Positions 1-6,138 of a stretch of 6,138 nucleotides of DNA are shown one piece after another. This stretch comes from Hyphomicrobiaceae bacterium (GTDB lineage: Bacteria > Pseudomonadota > Alphaproteobacteria > Rhizobiales > MH13). Under the pieces are notes generated by a model, which did not search any database, was not told the DNA's origin, and worked only from the letters and a program-made list of their open reading frames with translations. A program made the translations under genes and the position numbers. The DNA lies in contig JAGRKQ010000021.1 of NCBI GenBank assembly GCA_020442235.1, positions 3,205-9,342 on the forward strand. Reading direction: 5' to 3'. Numbering within the stretch: the first letter of the stretch is position 1; each line of letters opens with the position of its first letter.

Positions 1-141
1 GACACCGAATATGTCGCCTATGTCTCGGAGCAGAACCTTCTGCCCGATGCGAGCGACCAACCACTGCGCCACCCTTCTGTGCCGGCGATGTTCGGACGCG
101 ATAAGGCTGGCCGCTATATCCTGAAGGCCAGTCCGCACTGA
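1..141 (+). CDS. C-terminal end of an unidentified protein (5' truncated by window)
   Basis: Frame 1 is open from the first base to a TGA at 139-141 and gives 46 residues, beginning DTEYVAYVSEQNLLPD and ending GRYILKASPH. The composition is that of a normal soluble protein, with no membrane segment or low-complexity run. I do not recognise the family from this tail and assign no function. It is probably a real gene: codon use resembles the neighbouring genes, and the stop is followed about 30 bp later by a strong hairpin that could terminate it. It converges on ialB, with stop codons about 80 bp apart. Most of the protein lies upstream of the window, so the strand and the end are the only firm statements. 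Confidence 0.6.
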   Translation, partial: DTEYVAYVSEQNLLPDASDQPLRHPSVPAMFGRDKAGRYILKASPH

Positions 142-163
142 ACCCACCCCTGTTCAAGGCATG

Positions 164-191
164 AAAAAAGACGCGGGAGCTGCCTCCCGCG
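164..191 (-). terminator. Rho-independent terminator of ialB, probably bidirectional
   Basis: Seen in the sequence: a perfect 8-bp stem CGCGGGAG/CTCCCGCG (172-179 with 184-191) closes a 4-nt loop. Read on the minus strand, the stem is followed by TC and six T residues (169-164), the classic intrinsic terminator, about 30 nt after the ialB stop. Read on the plus strand, the same stem is followed by a looser T-rich stretch (ccttgttctttt, 192-203). The hairpin may therefore also stop the convergent gene that ends at 141. Terminator function is inferred from the structure. Confidence 0.85.
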
Positions 192-220
192 CCTTGTTCT
201 TTTGCCTTGTGGGGCGAGGC

Positions 221-919
221 TTACTGCTGGGTGCCGCCGCCCTGAAGGCGCTGACGCAGTTCCTCGGCGCGGCGATCGAGACCGCCCTGGAGATCCGGGT
301 TGGCACCGGCGCCGCCACGCTGGGTTTCGATCTGCTGCTGGATGAGCCGCTCCTGCGCGGCGCGCAGAACGAAAGGATCGATCGGTTCACCGTCATAGGC
401 GGCAGTGAAGCCGGACAGCGAGAACTGGAAGGGAACCGCACGGCCCTGCTGATTGATCGCGGTGATGACGAAGTTGGAACCGCGCTTCATCGAGGCGATG
501 GTGTTTTCATCGGCCGGAATTTCCACGACGCAACCCTGCGGCAAGCAGATGCGGAAGCGGCCGGTGATCTGCTGACCGTCGTCGATCTGGGCGCGCACGC
601 CATCGGGAAGCTGCACGGAGAGCGGCAGAAGCGCCGTGATCTGCTTGTTGCCGTTTTCCACCTCGATCACCTGCATGGTGACCACGATGCCCTCGGCAAT
701 GGCAACATCGCGTGCGCGGGTGTTGCAGACGCGCACATTGGCGTTCTGATCGATGCCGCAAACACGCATCCAGGGCATTTCCGGAAGGGCGCTGACCAGC
801 GCGTCGACGGCGGCCGGATCCGGTGCCGGCGGCGTTTCGCTCTGGGCCATCGCCGCGCCCGGCGCCATCAGCGCCGCAGCAATCAAGGCCCGCTTCGTCC
901 AGTTTGCGAGTGTGTTCAT
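221..919 (-). CDS. Invasion-associated locus B (IalB) family exported protein
   Basis: The predicted protein has 232 residues. Residues 1-25 form a Sec-type signal peptide: a basic N-region (NWTKR), a hydrophobic core (ALIAAALMAPG) and an AMA|QS cleavage site, so the mature protein should be periplasmic or envelope-associated. The mature domain matches the IalB family pattern: a Trp-x(3)-Cys start (W50, C54), a second Cys at 65, a beta-rich stretch, then RICLPQGCVVEI with C125 and C130. The four cysteines are likely to form disulfides. The family is named after a Bartonella protein linked to erythrocyte invasion; in free-living and plant-associated rhizobia its role is unclear, so no invasion function is implied. 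After about residue 183 the protein ends in a Gln/Arg/Gly-rich, probably helical or disordered tail. The ATG at 917-919 was chosen because the signal peptide starts there and GGGACAGGA lies 4 nt upstream. An in-frame opening up to 1132 adds 71 residues that would bury the signal peptide and is rejected. The gene appears monocistronic and ends at the hairpin at 164-191. Confidence 0.88.
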   Translation of the reverse strand: MNTLANWTKRALIAAALMAPGAAMAQSETPPAPDPAAVDALVSALPEMPWMRVCGIDQNANVRVCNTRARDVAIAEGIVVTMQVIEVENGNKQITALLPLSVQLPDGVRAQIDDGQQITGRFRICLPQGCVVEIPADENTIASMKRGSNFVITAINQQGRAVPFQFSLSGFTAAYDGEPIDPFVLRAAQERLIQQQIETQRGGAGANPDLQGGLDRRAEELRQRLQGGGTQQ

Positions 920-1130
920 TGTGTCCTGTCCCGGAAAAACCCGTTTGTCTCTTGTCGCCGATCCCTCGGCGCCATTGGCCGGTGGGACTTGCTGAGAGAA
1001 TGCGGCGGCACCAAGGCCGAGCGCGCGTCTCCTTAGCCTCTCATCCCGCCTTTTTCCACCCGTCTTGTGGTGAAAGCCTGCATGAAATGGCGCTAGAGCC
1101 CCGCGCCCGCACAAGGTTAGGCTGTCCGGC
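920..1130. other. Divergent intergenic region between ialB and the binding-protein operon
   Basis: These 211 bp separate two divergently transcribed genes and must carry the start signals of both. I could not identify a convincing -35/-10 pair for either direction. On the plus side, TTGTGG (1065-1070) has no matching -10 at normal spacing. The ialB leader contains a small perfect inverted repeat, CGCCGA-TCCC-TCGGCG (956-971), whose inner end lies about 37 nt before the ialB start. It could fold in the leader RNA or be an operator, but it is short and unsupported. No small ORF with a good ribosome site was seen. Confidence 0.5.
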
Positions 1131-2993
1131 ATGACGAATCGCCCGCTTTCCGCCCGCCCCGCCGCGCAAGGCCTGACCAGACGTTCGGCGCTCAGCCTTG
1201 CCGCCGCCCTGCCCTTCGGGACCTCAGGGCTTGCCGCATTTGCCGGTCCCTTTGCAGCGCTGGCGCAGGAGCCGGGCCCGCATCATGCCATCGCCATGCA
1301 TGGCGCACCGCTCTATGGACCGGACTTTACCCACTTTGCCTATGCAAACCCGGACGCGCCGAAAGGGGGCACCCTCACCTTCGGGGTTCTGGGCAGTTTC
1401 GATACGCTCAATCCGCTTATCGTGCGCGGCACGCCGAACTGGTGGGTACGCGGGCTCGTCCATGAAAGCCTGATGGCACGCGGGCGCGACGAAGCCTTCA
1501 CGCTCTACGGGCTTCTGGCGGAAGGCGTCGAGGTCGCCGAGGATCGTTCTTCGGTCACCTTCACGCTCAACGCCGATGCGCGGTTTTCCGATGGCGAACC
1601 GGTCAAGACCTCCGACCTCATCTTCTCGGTCGAGACGCTGCGCGCCAAGGGCAGGCCCAACCACCGCGCGACCTATGCGCGGGTGGCGCGGATGGAAGAG
1701 ACCGGCGAACGCGCCCTGCGCCTCGTCTTCGAGGATGCCGGGGACCGGGAACTGCCGCTGATCATGGGGCTGATGCCGGTTCTTCCCGCCCATGCCCTGA
1801 CGGCGGAAACTTTCGACCGCACCACGCTGGAGCCGCCGCTCGGTTCAGGCGCCTACAGGGTTGCCGAGGTCGAACCCGGCCAGCGCGTGATCTTCGAGCG
1901 CAACCCGGACTATTGGGGCCAGGACATTCCGGCGATGCGCGGCCACTTCAATGCCGAGCGCATCGTCTATGAATATTTTCGCACCGAAACGACGATGTTC
2001 GAGGCCTTCAAGGCCGGCGTCTTCGACATCTTTCCCGAAAGCGATCCGGCGCGCTGGACGGCGGGCTATGACTTTCCGGCCGTCACCAGCGGCGATGTCG
2101 TCAAGGAGGGCTTTTCCGACGGGTTGCCGAAACGCCCGGACGGCTTCGTCTTCAACACCAGGCGCGCAGTCTTTTCCGATGTGAGGGTGCGCGAGGCGCT
2201 GGTTCAGCTTTTCGACTTCGAGTGGATCAACACCTCGATGTTCCACGGGCTCTATGAAAGAACGCAAGGGTATTTTTCCGGCTCGGAACTGTCGGCCGTC
2301 GGCCGTTCGGCGAGCGACAGCGAACGCACGCTGCTTGCCCCCTTCCCCGATGCCGTGCGCAGCGATGTGCTTGAGGGAACCTGGCAACTGCCGGTCAGCG
2401 ACGGCTCCGGACGCGACCGGGCGCTTCTTTCCGAGGCCTTCCGTCTTCTTGCCGCAGCCGGATACAGTTTCGACGGCGGACAGATGAGCGGGCCGGACGG
2501 CCAGCCACTCGCCTTTGAGTTCCTTGCTTCCAACCGCGAGCAGGAACGTCTGGCGCTGGCCTACAAGTCGAGCCTCGACCTTCTCGGCATCGACATGACG
2601 ATCCGCACGGTGGATTCGGCGCAGTATCAGGAACGGCTGCGGCGCTTCGATTTCGACATGATCCAGTATGGCTGGTTCCAGTCGTTGTCGCCGGGCAACG
2701 AGCAGCGCACACGCTTTTCGCCTGAAAGCGCCGATGTGGAAGGCTCCTTTAACATGGCCGGCATTCGCGAACCGGCGGTCGCGGCGATGATCGAGGCGCT
2801 GCTGGCCGCCGACACGCGCGAGGCTTTCGTCGATGCGGCGCGGGCGCTCGACCGGGTGCTGATTTCCGGCACCTATCTGGTGCCCCACTATCATGCGCCG
2901 CAAAGCTGGGTCGCGCGACGCGCGCGAATCCGGCACCCTGAGACAACGTCCCTTTTCGGTTACTTCACCGATACATGGTGGGTGATGGAATAA
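1131..2993 (+). CDS. YejA-like ABC transporter periplasmic peptide-binding protein (SBP family 5)
   Basis: The product has 620 residues, the usual length for the YejA/oligopeptide branch of family 5 solute-binding proteins. These capture peptides or related compounds in the periplasm and hand them to an inner-membrane ABC permease. The N-terminus has a twin-arginine-type signal (TRRSALSL, R17-R18, a hydrophobic stretch to about residue 43, cleavage near ALA|QEPG at 45/46), so export by Tat is likely. Family markers follow in order: HAIAMHGAPLYGPDFTHF (52-69); NPDAPKGGTL (73-82); FDTLNP (90-95); FTLNADARFSDGEPVKTSDLIFS (144-166), the family 5 core; LEPPLGSGAY (233-242); NPDYWG (258-263); and SLSPGNEQR (518-526), typical of YejA-like members. 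The true ligand cannot be read from the sequence. The start at 1131 is the one that exposes the Tat signal, with TTAGG at 1117-1121 as a weak ribosome site. It is the first gene of an operon with the adenylate-forming homologue 4 nt downstream. No permease or ATPase gene is in the window, so the protein must work with a transporter encoded elsewhere. Confidence 0.92.
   Translation: MTNRPLSARPAAQGLTRRSALSLAAALPFGTSGLAAFAGPFAALAQEPGPHHAIAMHGAPLYGPDFTHFAYANPDAPKGGTLTFGVLGSFDTLNPLIVRGTPNWWVRGLVHESLMARGRDEAFTLYGLLAEGVEVAEDRSSVTFTLNADARFSDGEPVKTSDLIFSVETLRAKGRPNHRATYARVARMEETGERALRLVFEDAGDRELPLIMGLMPVLPAHALTAETFDRTTLEPPLGSGAYRVAEVEPGQRVIFERNPDYWGQDIPAMRGHFNAERIVYEYFRTETTMFEAFKAGVFDIFPESDPARWTAGYDFPAVTSGDVVKEGFSDGLPKRPDGFVFNTRRAVFSDVRVREALVQLFDFEWINTSMFHGLYERTQGYFSGSELSAVGRSASDSERTLLAPFPDAVRSDVLEGTWQLPVSDGSGRDRALLSEAFRLLAAAGYSFDGGQMSGPDGQPLAFEFLASNREQERLALAYKSSLDLLGIDMTIRTVDSAQYQERLRRFDFDMIQYGWFQSLSPGNEQRTRFSPESADVEGSFNMAGIREPAVAAMIEALLAADTREAFVDAARALDRVLISGTYLVPHYHAPQSWVARRARIRHPETTSLFGYFTDTWWVME
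2987..2989 (+). promoter_or_regulatory. Ribosome-binding site of the second operon gene, inside the end of the first
   Basis: GGA (in GGTGATGGAA) lies in the last codons of the binding-protein gene, 8 nt before the ATG at 2998. The upstream stop codon (2991-2993) sits between the two. This arrangement favours translational coupling: ribosomes finishing the first gene can re-initiate on the second. It also supports 2998 over the in-frame ATG at 3034, which has no equally well-spaced site. Confidence 0.5.
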
Positions 2994-2997
2994 GATC

Positions 2998-4563
2998 ATG
3001 CAGTTGAGTGCCCCGGAAACCGAAAAACGCCATATGGAAGCAGGCCATTGGGGGCGGGTGACGCTCGACAATTTGTTCCTGCGGGCCGCGCGCAAGGCCG
3101 GCGAAAAGGTCTTTCTGGAAGATCCCCGCCAGAGCATCACCGGTCATGAGGCCATCGCCCTTTTCCACAGGATGAGCGCGCTTTACGCTGATCTCGGCAT
3201 TGGCCGCGATGCGGCCGTCGCAGTCAGGTCCGGCAATGGCGCCATGGCGCTGATCGCCTTCATGGCGCTGCTCAACCGCGAGGCCATCGCCTTCGTCGCT
3301 CCGGTGGTCTGGTCGGGCGCAGAGATCGCCCTCAATGCCCTGCCCTTCGAGCCGCGCGCCATCGTCGACCTGACCGGCCTTGAAGACGACGCCGCGCTTG
3401 ACGCTGCGGCGGAGCTTTTTACCGTGCGGGCGGTGGCAACCCTGGGCATCACCCTTGATGGAACGATCGATCTGGCCGAGGCGGAGCCGCGCGGAGAAGT
3501 GCCTGCAACGAGCGAAGGCCGCGCCAGCCATGTCGCAACGGTGCATTTCCGCATCGACCCGCGCGGCCGGCCGGTGGCCATTCCGCGCAGCCACAATCAC
3601 TGGATCGCGGCGGGTCTTTCGACCTTTCTGGAAGCCGGGTTTGCCAAGGGAACGGGGCTTGCGACGTCGCTGTCGCCCATGGCCGCACCATCGCTGGCTT
3701 CCGCCATCGTTCCGGCCCTGCTCGGTGGTCTGCCGATCCATTTCGGCGAACCCAGTTCGGGCAAGGCGCTCACGGCCTTGGTTTCGGGCGATGTCGCCAG
3801 CCATGTTGCCCTGCCGGCGCGGCTCGTCGGTTTCTTGAAGAAAAGCGGACCGGTGCGGCTTCTTGCCGTCCACCCGCCGGATCGCACGCTCCGGTTTACC
3901 GCGCCGGCGGGCGCGCTCGTGACCGATGTGCACGATCTCAACCATGCCGCCTTCCTGCCGCGCACGCGCAGTGAACCGGCTCGTTCCGCGCCCCTCACCT
4001 GCGGCCCGCAACAATTCCCGAGCCTTGCCGAAAAAGGCCCCGTTCTTGCCGAACTGCACCGCCGCGCCAATGGCAACAGCGAACTCGGCCAGTTATCGAT
4101 GGAAGGACCGGGCGTTCCCGATGCGCCCTGGCCGCAACTGGCCGGCGTGTCGGCGCTGGGCTTCGATCCGTCCGGCGGGGTGAAGACCGGGGTTGCCGCG
4201 CGCGAAGATGAAAACGGGCTGGAGCTGCTCGGTCTTCTCGGCGACACCATCCATGTCGGCTCGGTTCCCGTCGCGCTGGAAGCGCTCGATCTGATGCTCT
4301 CCGGCGTACCCGGCGTTACGGAAGCAGCCGCCTTTGCCGTCGAAGACCCCCTCCTCGGTGCACGCGTTCATGCCGCGATCGTGCTGGAGGATGGCGCGCC
4401 GATGCCCGCCATTGCCGACCTTTGCGAGATGCTGCGCGCGCTTGGCGTTTCCGACCATGCCCTGCCCGCCGGCGTGCAGCGGATGGAGAGCCTGCCGCGC
4501 ACGGCGACGGGCGCGCTCAATCGGGCGCTGCTCCAGCCCGAGCACAAGGCCAGGGCTGCCTGA
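2998..4563 (+). CDS. Adenylate-forming (acyl-CoA synthetase-like, AMP-binding) family protein, catalytic motifs degenerate
   Basis: The 521-residue protein has the length and layout of a class I adenylate-forming enzyme (acyl-CoA/aryl-CoA synthetase type). Its N-terminal part (NLFLRAARKAGEKVFLED, about 25-42; AVAVRSGNGAMALIAFMALL, about 73-92) and its C-terminal domain (LSGVPGVTEAAAFAVEDPLLGARVHAAIVLEDGA, about 434-467; SLPRTATGALNRALL, 498-512) are clearly recognisable. The residues that make these enzymes work are altered. The Ser/Thr/Gly-rich phosphate loop that normally ends TGRPKG reads RIDPRGRPVA (185-194), with the lysine replaced by V193. The YGxTE region reads VHDLNHAA (311-318). TGD reads TGV (V399). 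The GRxxDxIKxxG hinge segment reads GLLGDTIHVGS (412-422). The C-terminal catalytic lysine (TGK) is A506. No signal peptide or membrane segment is seen, so it should be cytoplasmic. The frame is intact throughout, so I infer a retained pseudoenzyme or a strongly diverged member with a different activity. It is co-transcribed with the upstream binding protein. Family membership is fairly sure; function is unknown. Confidence 0.8.
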   Translation: MQLSAPETEKRHMEAGHWGRVTLDNLFLRAARKAGEKVFLEDPRQSITGHEAIALFHRMSALYADLGIGRDAAVAVRSGNGAMALIAFMALLNREAIAFVAPVVWSGAEIALNALPFEPRAIVDLTGLEDDAALDAAAELFTVRAVATLGITLDGTIDLAEAEPRGEVPATSEGRASHVATVHFRIDPRGRPVAIPRSHNHWIAAGLSTFLEAGFAKGTGLATSLSPMAAPSLASAIVPALLGGLPIHFGEPSSGKALTALVSGDVASHVALPARLVGFLKKSGPVRLLAVHPPDRTLRFTAPAGALVTDVHDLNHAAFLPRTRSEPARSAPLTCGPQQFPSLAEKGPVLAELHRRANGNSELGQLSMEGPGVPDAPWPQLAGVSALGFDPSGGVKTGVAAREDENGLELLGLLGDTIHVGSVPVALEALDLMLSGVPGVTEAAAFAVEDPLLGARVHAAIVLEDGAPMPAIADLCEMLRALGVSDHALPAGVQRMESLPRTATGALNRALLQPEHKARAA

Positions 4564-4578
4564 GGTTCAGGCCGCCTT
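4552..4578. terminator. Inverted repeat spanning both convergent stop codons (possible compact terminator)
   Basis: The right arm GCCTGA (4558-4563) pairs with TCAGGC (4567-4572) around a 3-nt loop GGT. After one mismatch, AGGGC (4552-4556) pairs with GCCTT-side bases 4574-4578, including one G-U pair. In the plus-strand RNA this gives about 11 pairs followed by a very short U run (4577-4579); the minus side has no T-tract. Both TGA stops lie in the stem, and part of the symmetry (TGA...TCA) is a trivial result of two facing TGA codons. The rest of the pairing is not explained that way. Terminator function is plausible but unproven. Confidence 0.4.
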
Positions 4579-6138
4579 TCCCGCCATTTCCGCCAGCCGG
4601 GTGAGGATCAGCGCCGTTCCCTTGACGCGATCTTCGGGCTTGGGCCAGTCGCGCATCAGAACCACCTTCTGATCGGGTCGGATCTTGGCGAGCGAGCCTT
4701 GCGCGGCGATATACTGAACGAGACCCGCCGCATCGGCGAAGGTGCCATTGCGGAAGGCGAGCACCACACCCTTCGGGCCGGCTTCGACCTTTTCCACATT
4801 CGCCTGGCGGCAGAGCGCCTTGATGAAGACGAGCTTCAGAAGGCTCTCCACCTCGTCCGGCAGCGGACCGAAGCGGTCGATCAGTTCGGCCCCGAAAGCG
4901 TCGATGTCGGCGATTTCGGTGAGATCGCCGAGACGGCGGTAGAGCTGCATGCGCAAGGTCAGGTCCGGCACATAGTCCTCCGGGATCAGGACCGGTGTGC
5001 CGAGCGTGATCTGCGGCGACCAGGCGCCTTCGGCTTCCTCTTCCACGCCGCCGCTTCGCAGTGCCGAGACCGCCTCTTCCAGCATCTGCTGGTAAAGCTC
5101 GAAACCGACTTCCCGGATGTGGCCGGACTGCTCTTCGCCCAGAAGATTGCCGGAGCCGCGAATATCGAGATCGTGGCTGGCAAGCTGAAAGCCTGCCCCC
5201 AGCGTGTCGTTGGCCTGAAGCACCTTCAGGCGGCGTTCGGCGACGGGGTTCATCGGCACATCCGCCGGCACGGTGAAGAGCGCATAGGCGCGTGTCTTCG
5301 ACCGTCCGACGCGCCCGCGCAGCTGATGCAACTGGGCCAGGCCGAACATGTCCGCCCTGTGCACGATCAAGGTGTTGGCGGTCGGAATATCAAGTCCCGA
5401 TTCAACGATGGAGGTGGACAGGAGAACATCGAAACGCCCCTCATAGAAGGCGGTCATGATGTCTTCCAGTTCGCCAGCCGCCATCTGGCCATGGGCATAG
5501 GCGACCTTCACCTCCGGCACGGTTTCTTCCAGGAACGCCTTGACCTTGTCGAGATCGGCGATGCGCGGGCAAACATAGAAGCTCTGCCCGCCACGGAAAT
5601 GTTCGCGCAGCAGCGTCTCGCGGATGATCAGCGGATCGTGCGGCGAGACGAAGGTGCGAACGGCAAGACGGTCCACCGGCGGCGTGGCGATCAGCGACAA
5701 TTCGCGCACCCCCGTCAGCGCTAGTTGCAGGGTGCGCGGGATCGGCGTCGCCGAAAGCGTCAGCACATGCACGTTGGATTTCAGTTCCTTCAGGCGTTCC
5801 TTGTGGGCAACGCCGAAATGCTGCTCCTCGTCGACGATGAGAAGACCGAGATCCTTGAAGCCGATAACCTTGCCGAGCAGCGCATGGGTGCCGACCACAA
5901 TGTCGACCGTGCCGTCGGAAAGCCCTTTCCTGGTGGCCGTTGCATCCGCCGACGAGACGAAGCGCGACAACTGGCGAACCCGGATCGGCAATCCCTTGAA
6001 GCGATCCTCGAAGGTGCGGAAATGCTGACGCGACAGAAGCGTCGTCGGCACCACGACCGCCACCTGCCGGCCGCTCGCCGCAACGAGGAAGGCCGCCCTC
6101 AGCGCAACTTCCGTCTTGCCGAAGCCGACATCGCCGCA
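4567..6138 (-). CDS. mfd: Transcription-repair coupling factor Mfd, C-terminal part (5' end outside window)
   Basis: The minus-strand frame is open from the window edge to the TGA at 4567-4569 and gives 523 residues, roughly the C-terminal 45% of a typical Mfd (about 1,150 residues). Mfd is a cytoplasmic DNA translocase that removes RNA polymerase stalled at lesions and recruits UvrA for nucleotide excision repair. All superfamily 2 helicase/translocase motifs expected here are present. Numbering from the window edge: Walker A GDVGFGKTE (2-10); motif Ia PTTLLSRQHF; DEEQ box in LLIVDEEQHFG (99-109); motif III SATPIPRTL (129-137); motif V STSIVESGLDIP (241-252); and motif VI QLRGRVGR (272-279). 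The RecG/Mfd-type segment after motif VI (HDLDIRGSGNLLGEEQSGHI, about 322-341) follows. The rest is the C-terminal TRCF regulatory domain (about 375-523). Nothing is truncated or altered at the 3' end. A GTG codon at 6061-6063 is internal and not a start. The gene converges on the upstream operon with a 3-bp gap. Confidence 0.97.
   Translation of the reverse strand, partial: CGDVGFGKTEVALRAAFLVAASGRQVAVVVPTTLLSRQHFRTFEDRFKGLPIRVRQLSRFVSSADATATRKGLSDGTVDIVVGTHALLGKVIGFKDLGLLIVDEEQHFGVAHKERLKELKSNVHVLTLSATPIPRTLQLALTGVRELSLIATPPVDRLAVRTFVSPHDPLIIRETLLREHFRGGQSFYVCPRIADLDKVKAFLEETVPEVKVAYAHGQMAAGELEDIMTAFYEGRFDVLLSTSIVESGLDIPTANTLIVHRADMFGLAQLHQLRGRVGRSKTRAYALFTVPADVPMNPVAERRLKVLQANDTLGAGFQLASHDLDIRGSGNLLGEEQSGHIREVGFELYQQMLEEAVSALRSGGVEEEAEGAWSPQITLGTPVLIPEDYVPDLTLRMQLYRRLGDLTEIADIDAFGAELIDRFGPLPDEVESLLKLVFIKALCRQANVEKVEAGPKGVVLAFRNGTFADAAGLVQYIAAQGSLAKIRPDQKVVLMRDWPKPEDRVKGTALILTRLAEMAGKAA

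Noticed and set aside
161..1036. 291-codon open frame on the plus strand
   Set aside because: It is antisense to ialB, starts within the terminator hairpin region and has shadow-type composition.
1065..1093. Possible sigma-70 promoter for the binding-protein operon (TTGTGG as -35)
   Set aside because: At 16-18 nt spacing there is no acceptable -10 hexamer (tggcgc). The nearest candidate, gctaga, is too far away.
920..1132. 71-residue N-terminal extension of the IalB protein (start at 1132)
   Set aside because: It would place an Arg-rich segment before the signal peptide and overlap the start of the divergent gene. The ATG at 919 has a ribosome site and an ideal signal peptide.
1845..3140. 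431-codon open frame on the minus strand
   Set aside because: It lies antisense to the binding-protein gene, which has clear family motifs. Long antisense frames are expected in GC-rich coding DNA, and the translation (His/Arg-rich) resembles no family.
2998..4563. Annotating the second operon gene as an active acyl-CoA ligase
   Set aside because: The ATP-binding loop, TGD aspartate and catalytic lysine are all replaced, so an active-ligase label would be misleading without biochemical evidence.
4699..5724. 341-codon open frame on the plus strand
   Set aside because: It is entirely antisense to mfd helicase motifs, with a composition typical of a shadow frame and no supporting ribosome site.
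1..6138. Search for CRISPR repeats, insertion sequences, tRNA/rRNA genes, phage or toxin-antitoxin genes
   Set aside because: By eye I saw no spaced direct repeats, transposase motifs, terminal inverted repeats or tRNA-like structures. The window is almost fully occupied by chromosomal-type genes.

Overview
The window looks like chromosomal DNA from a GC-rich alphaproteobacterium, most likely of the order Hyphomicrobiales (Rhizobium/Agrobacterium/Martelella-like). This rests on base composition, on a rhizobial-type invasion-associated locus B (IalB) protein, on a YejA-like peptide-binding protein, and on the wording of the Mfd helicase motifs. The genus is an inference. I see no mobile element, CRISPR array, tRNA or rRNA.

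Layout, left to right: (1) the last 46 codons of an unrecognised + strand gene, ending at 141. (2) A shared intergenic hairpin (172-191) between two convergent genes, followed by ialB on the minus strand (221-919), which encodes an exported protein of the IalB family. (3) A 211-bp divergent intergenic region (920-1130). (4) A two-gene + strand operon: a Tat-exported family 5 peptide-binding protein (1131-2993) and, 4 nt downstream, a protein of the acyl-CoA synthetase / adenylate-forming (ANL) fold (2998-4563). (5) The C-terminal half of mfd on the minus strand (4567-6138, continuing beyond the window). Its stop codon lies only 3 bp from the stop of the operon's second gene, and an inverted repeat spans both stops.

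The most interesting item is the second gene of the operon. It keeps the overall ANL architecture, but essentially every catalytic signature I can locate is replaced: the phosphate-binding loop, the YGxTE motif, the TGD aspartate, the hinge/GR region and the C-terminal catalytic lysine. It is intact and in frame, so it looks like a maintained pseudoenzyme rather than a decaying gene. Its coupling to a solute-binding protein, with no permease genes alongside, is unusual. The rest of the window (Mfd, IalB, binding protein) is ordinary. I found no evidence of a larger novel system.
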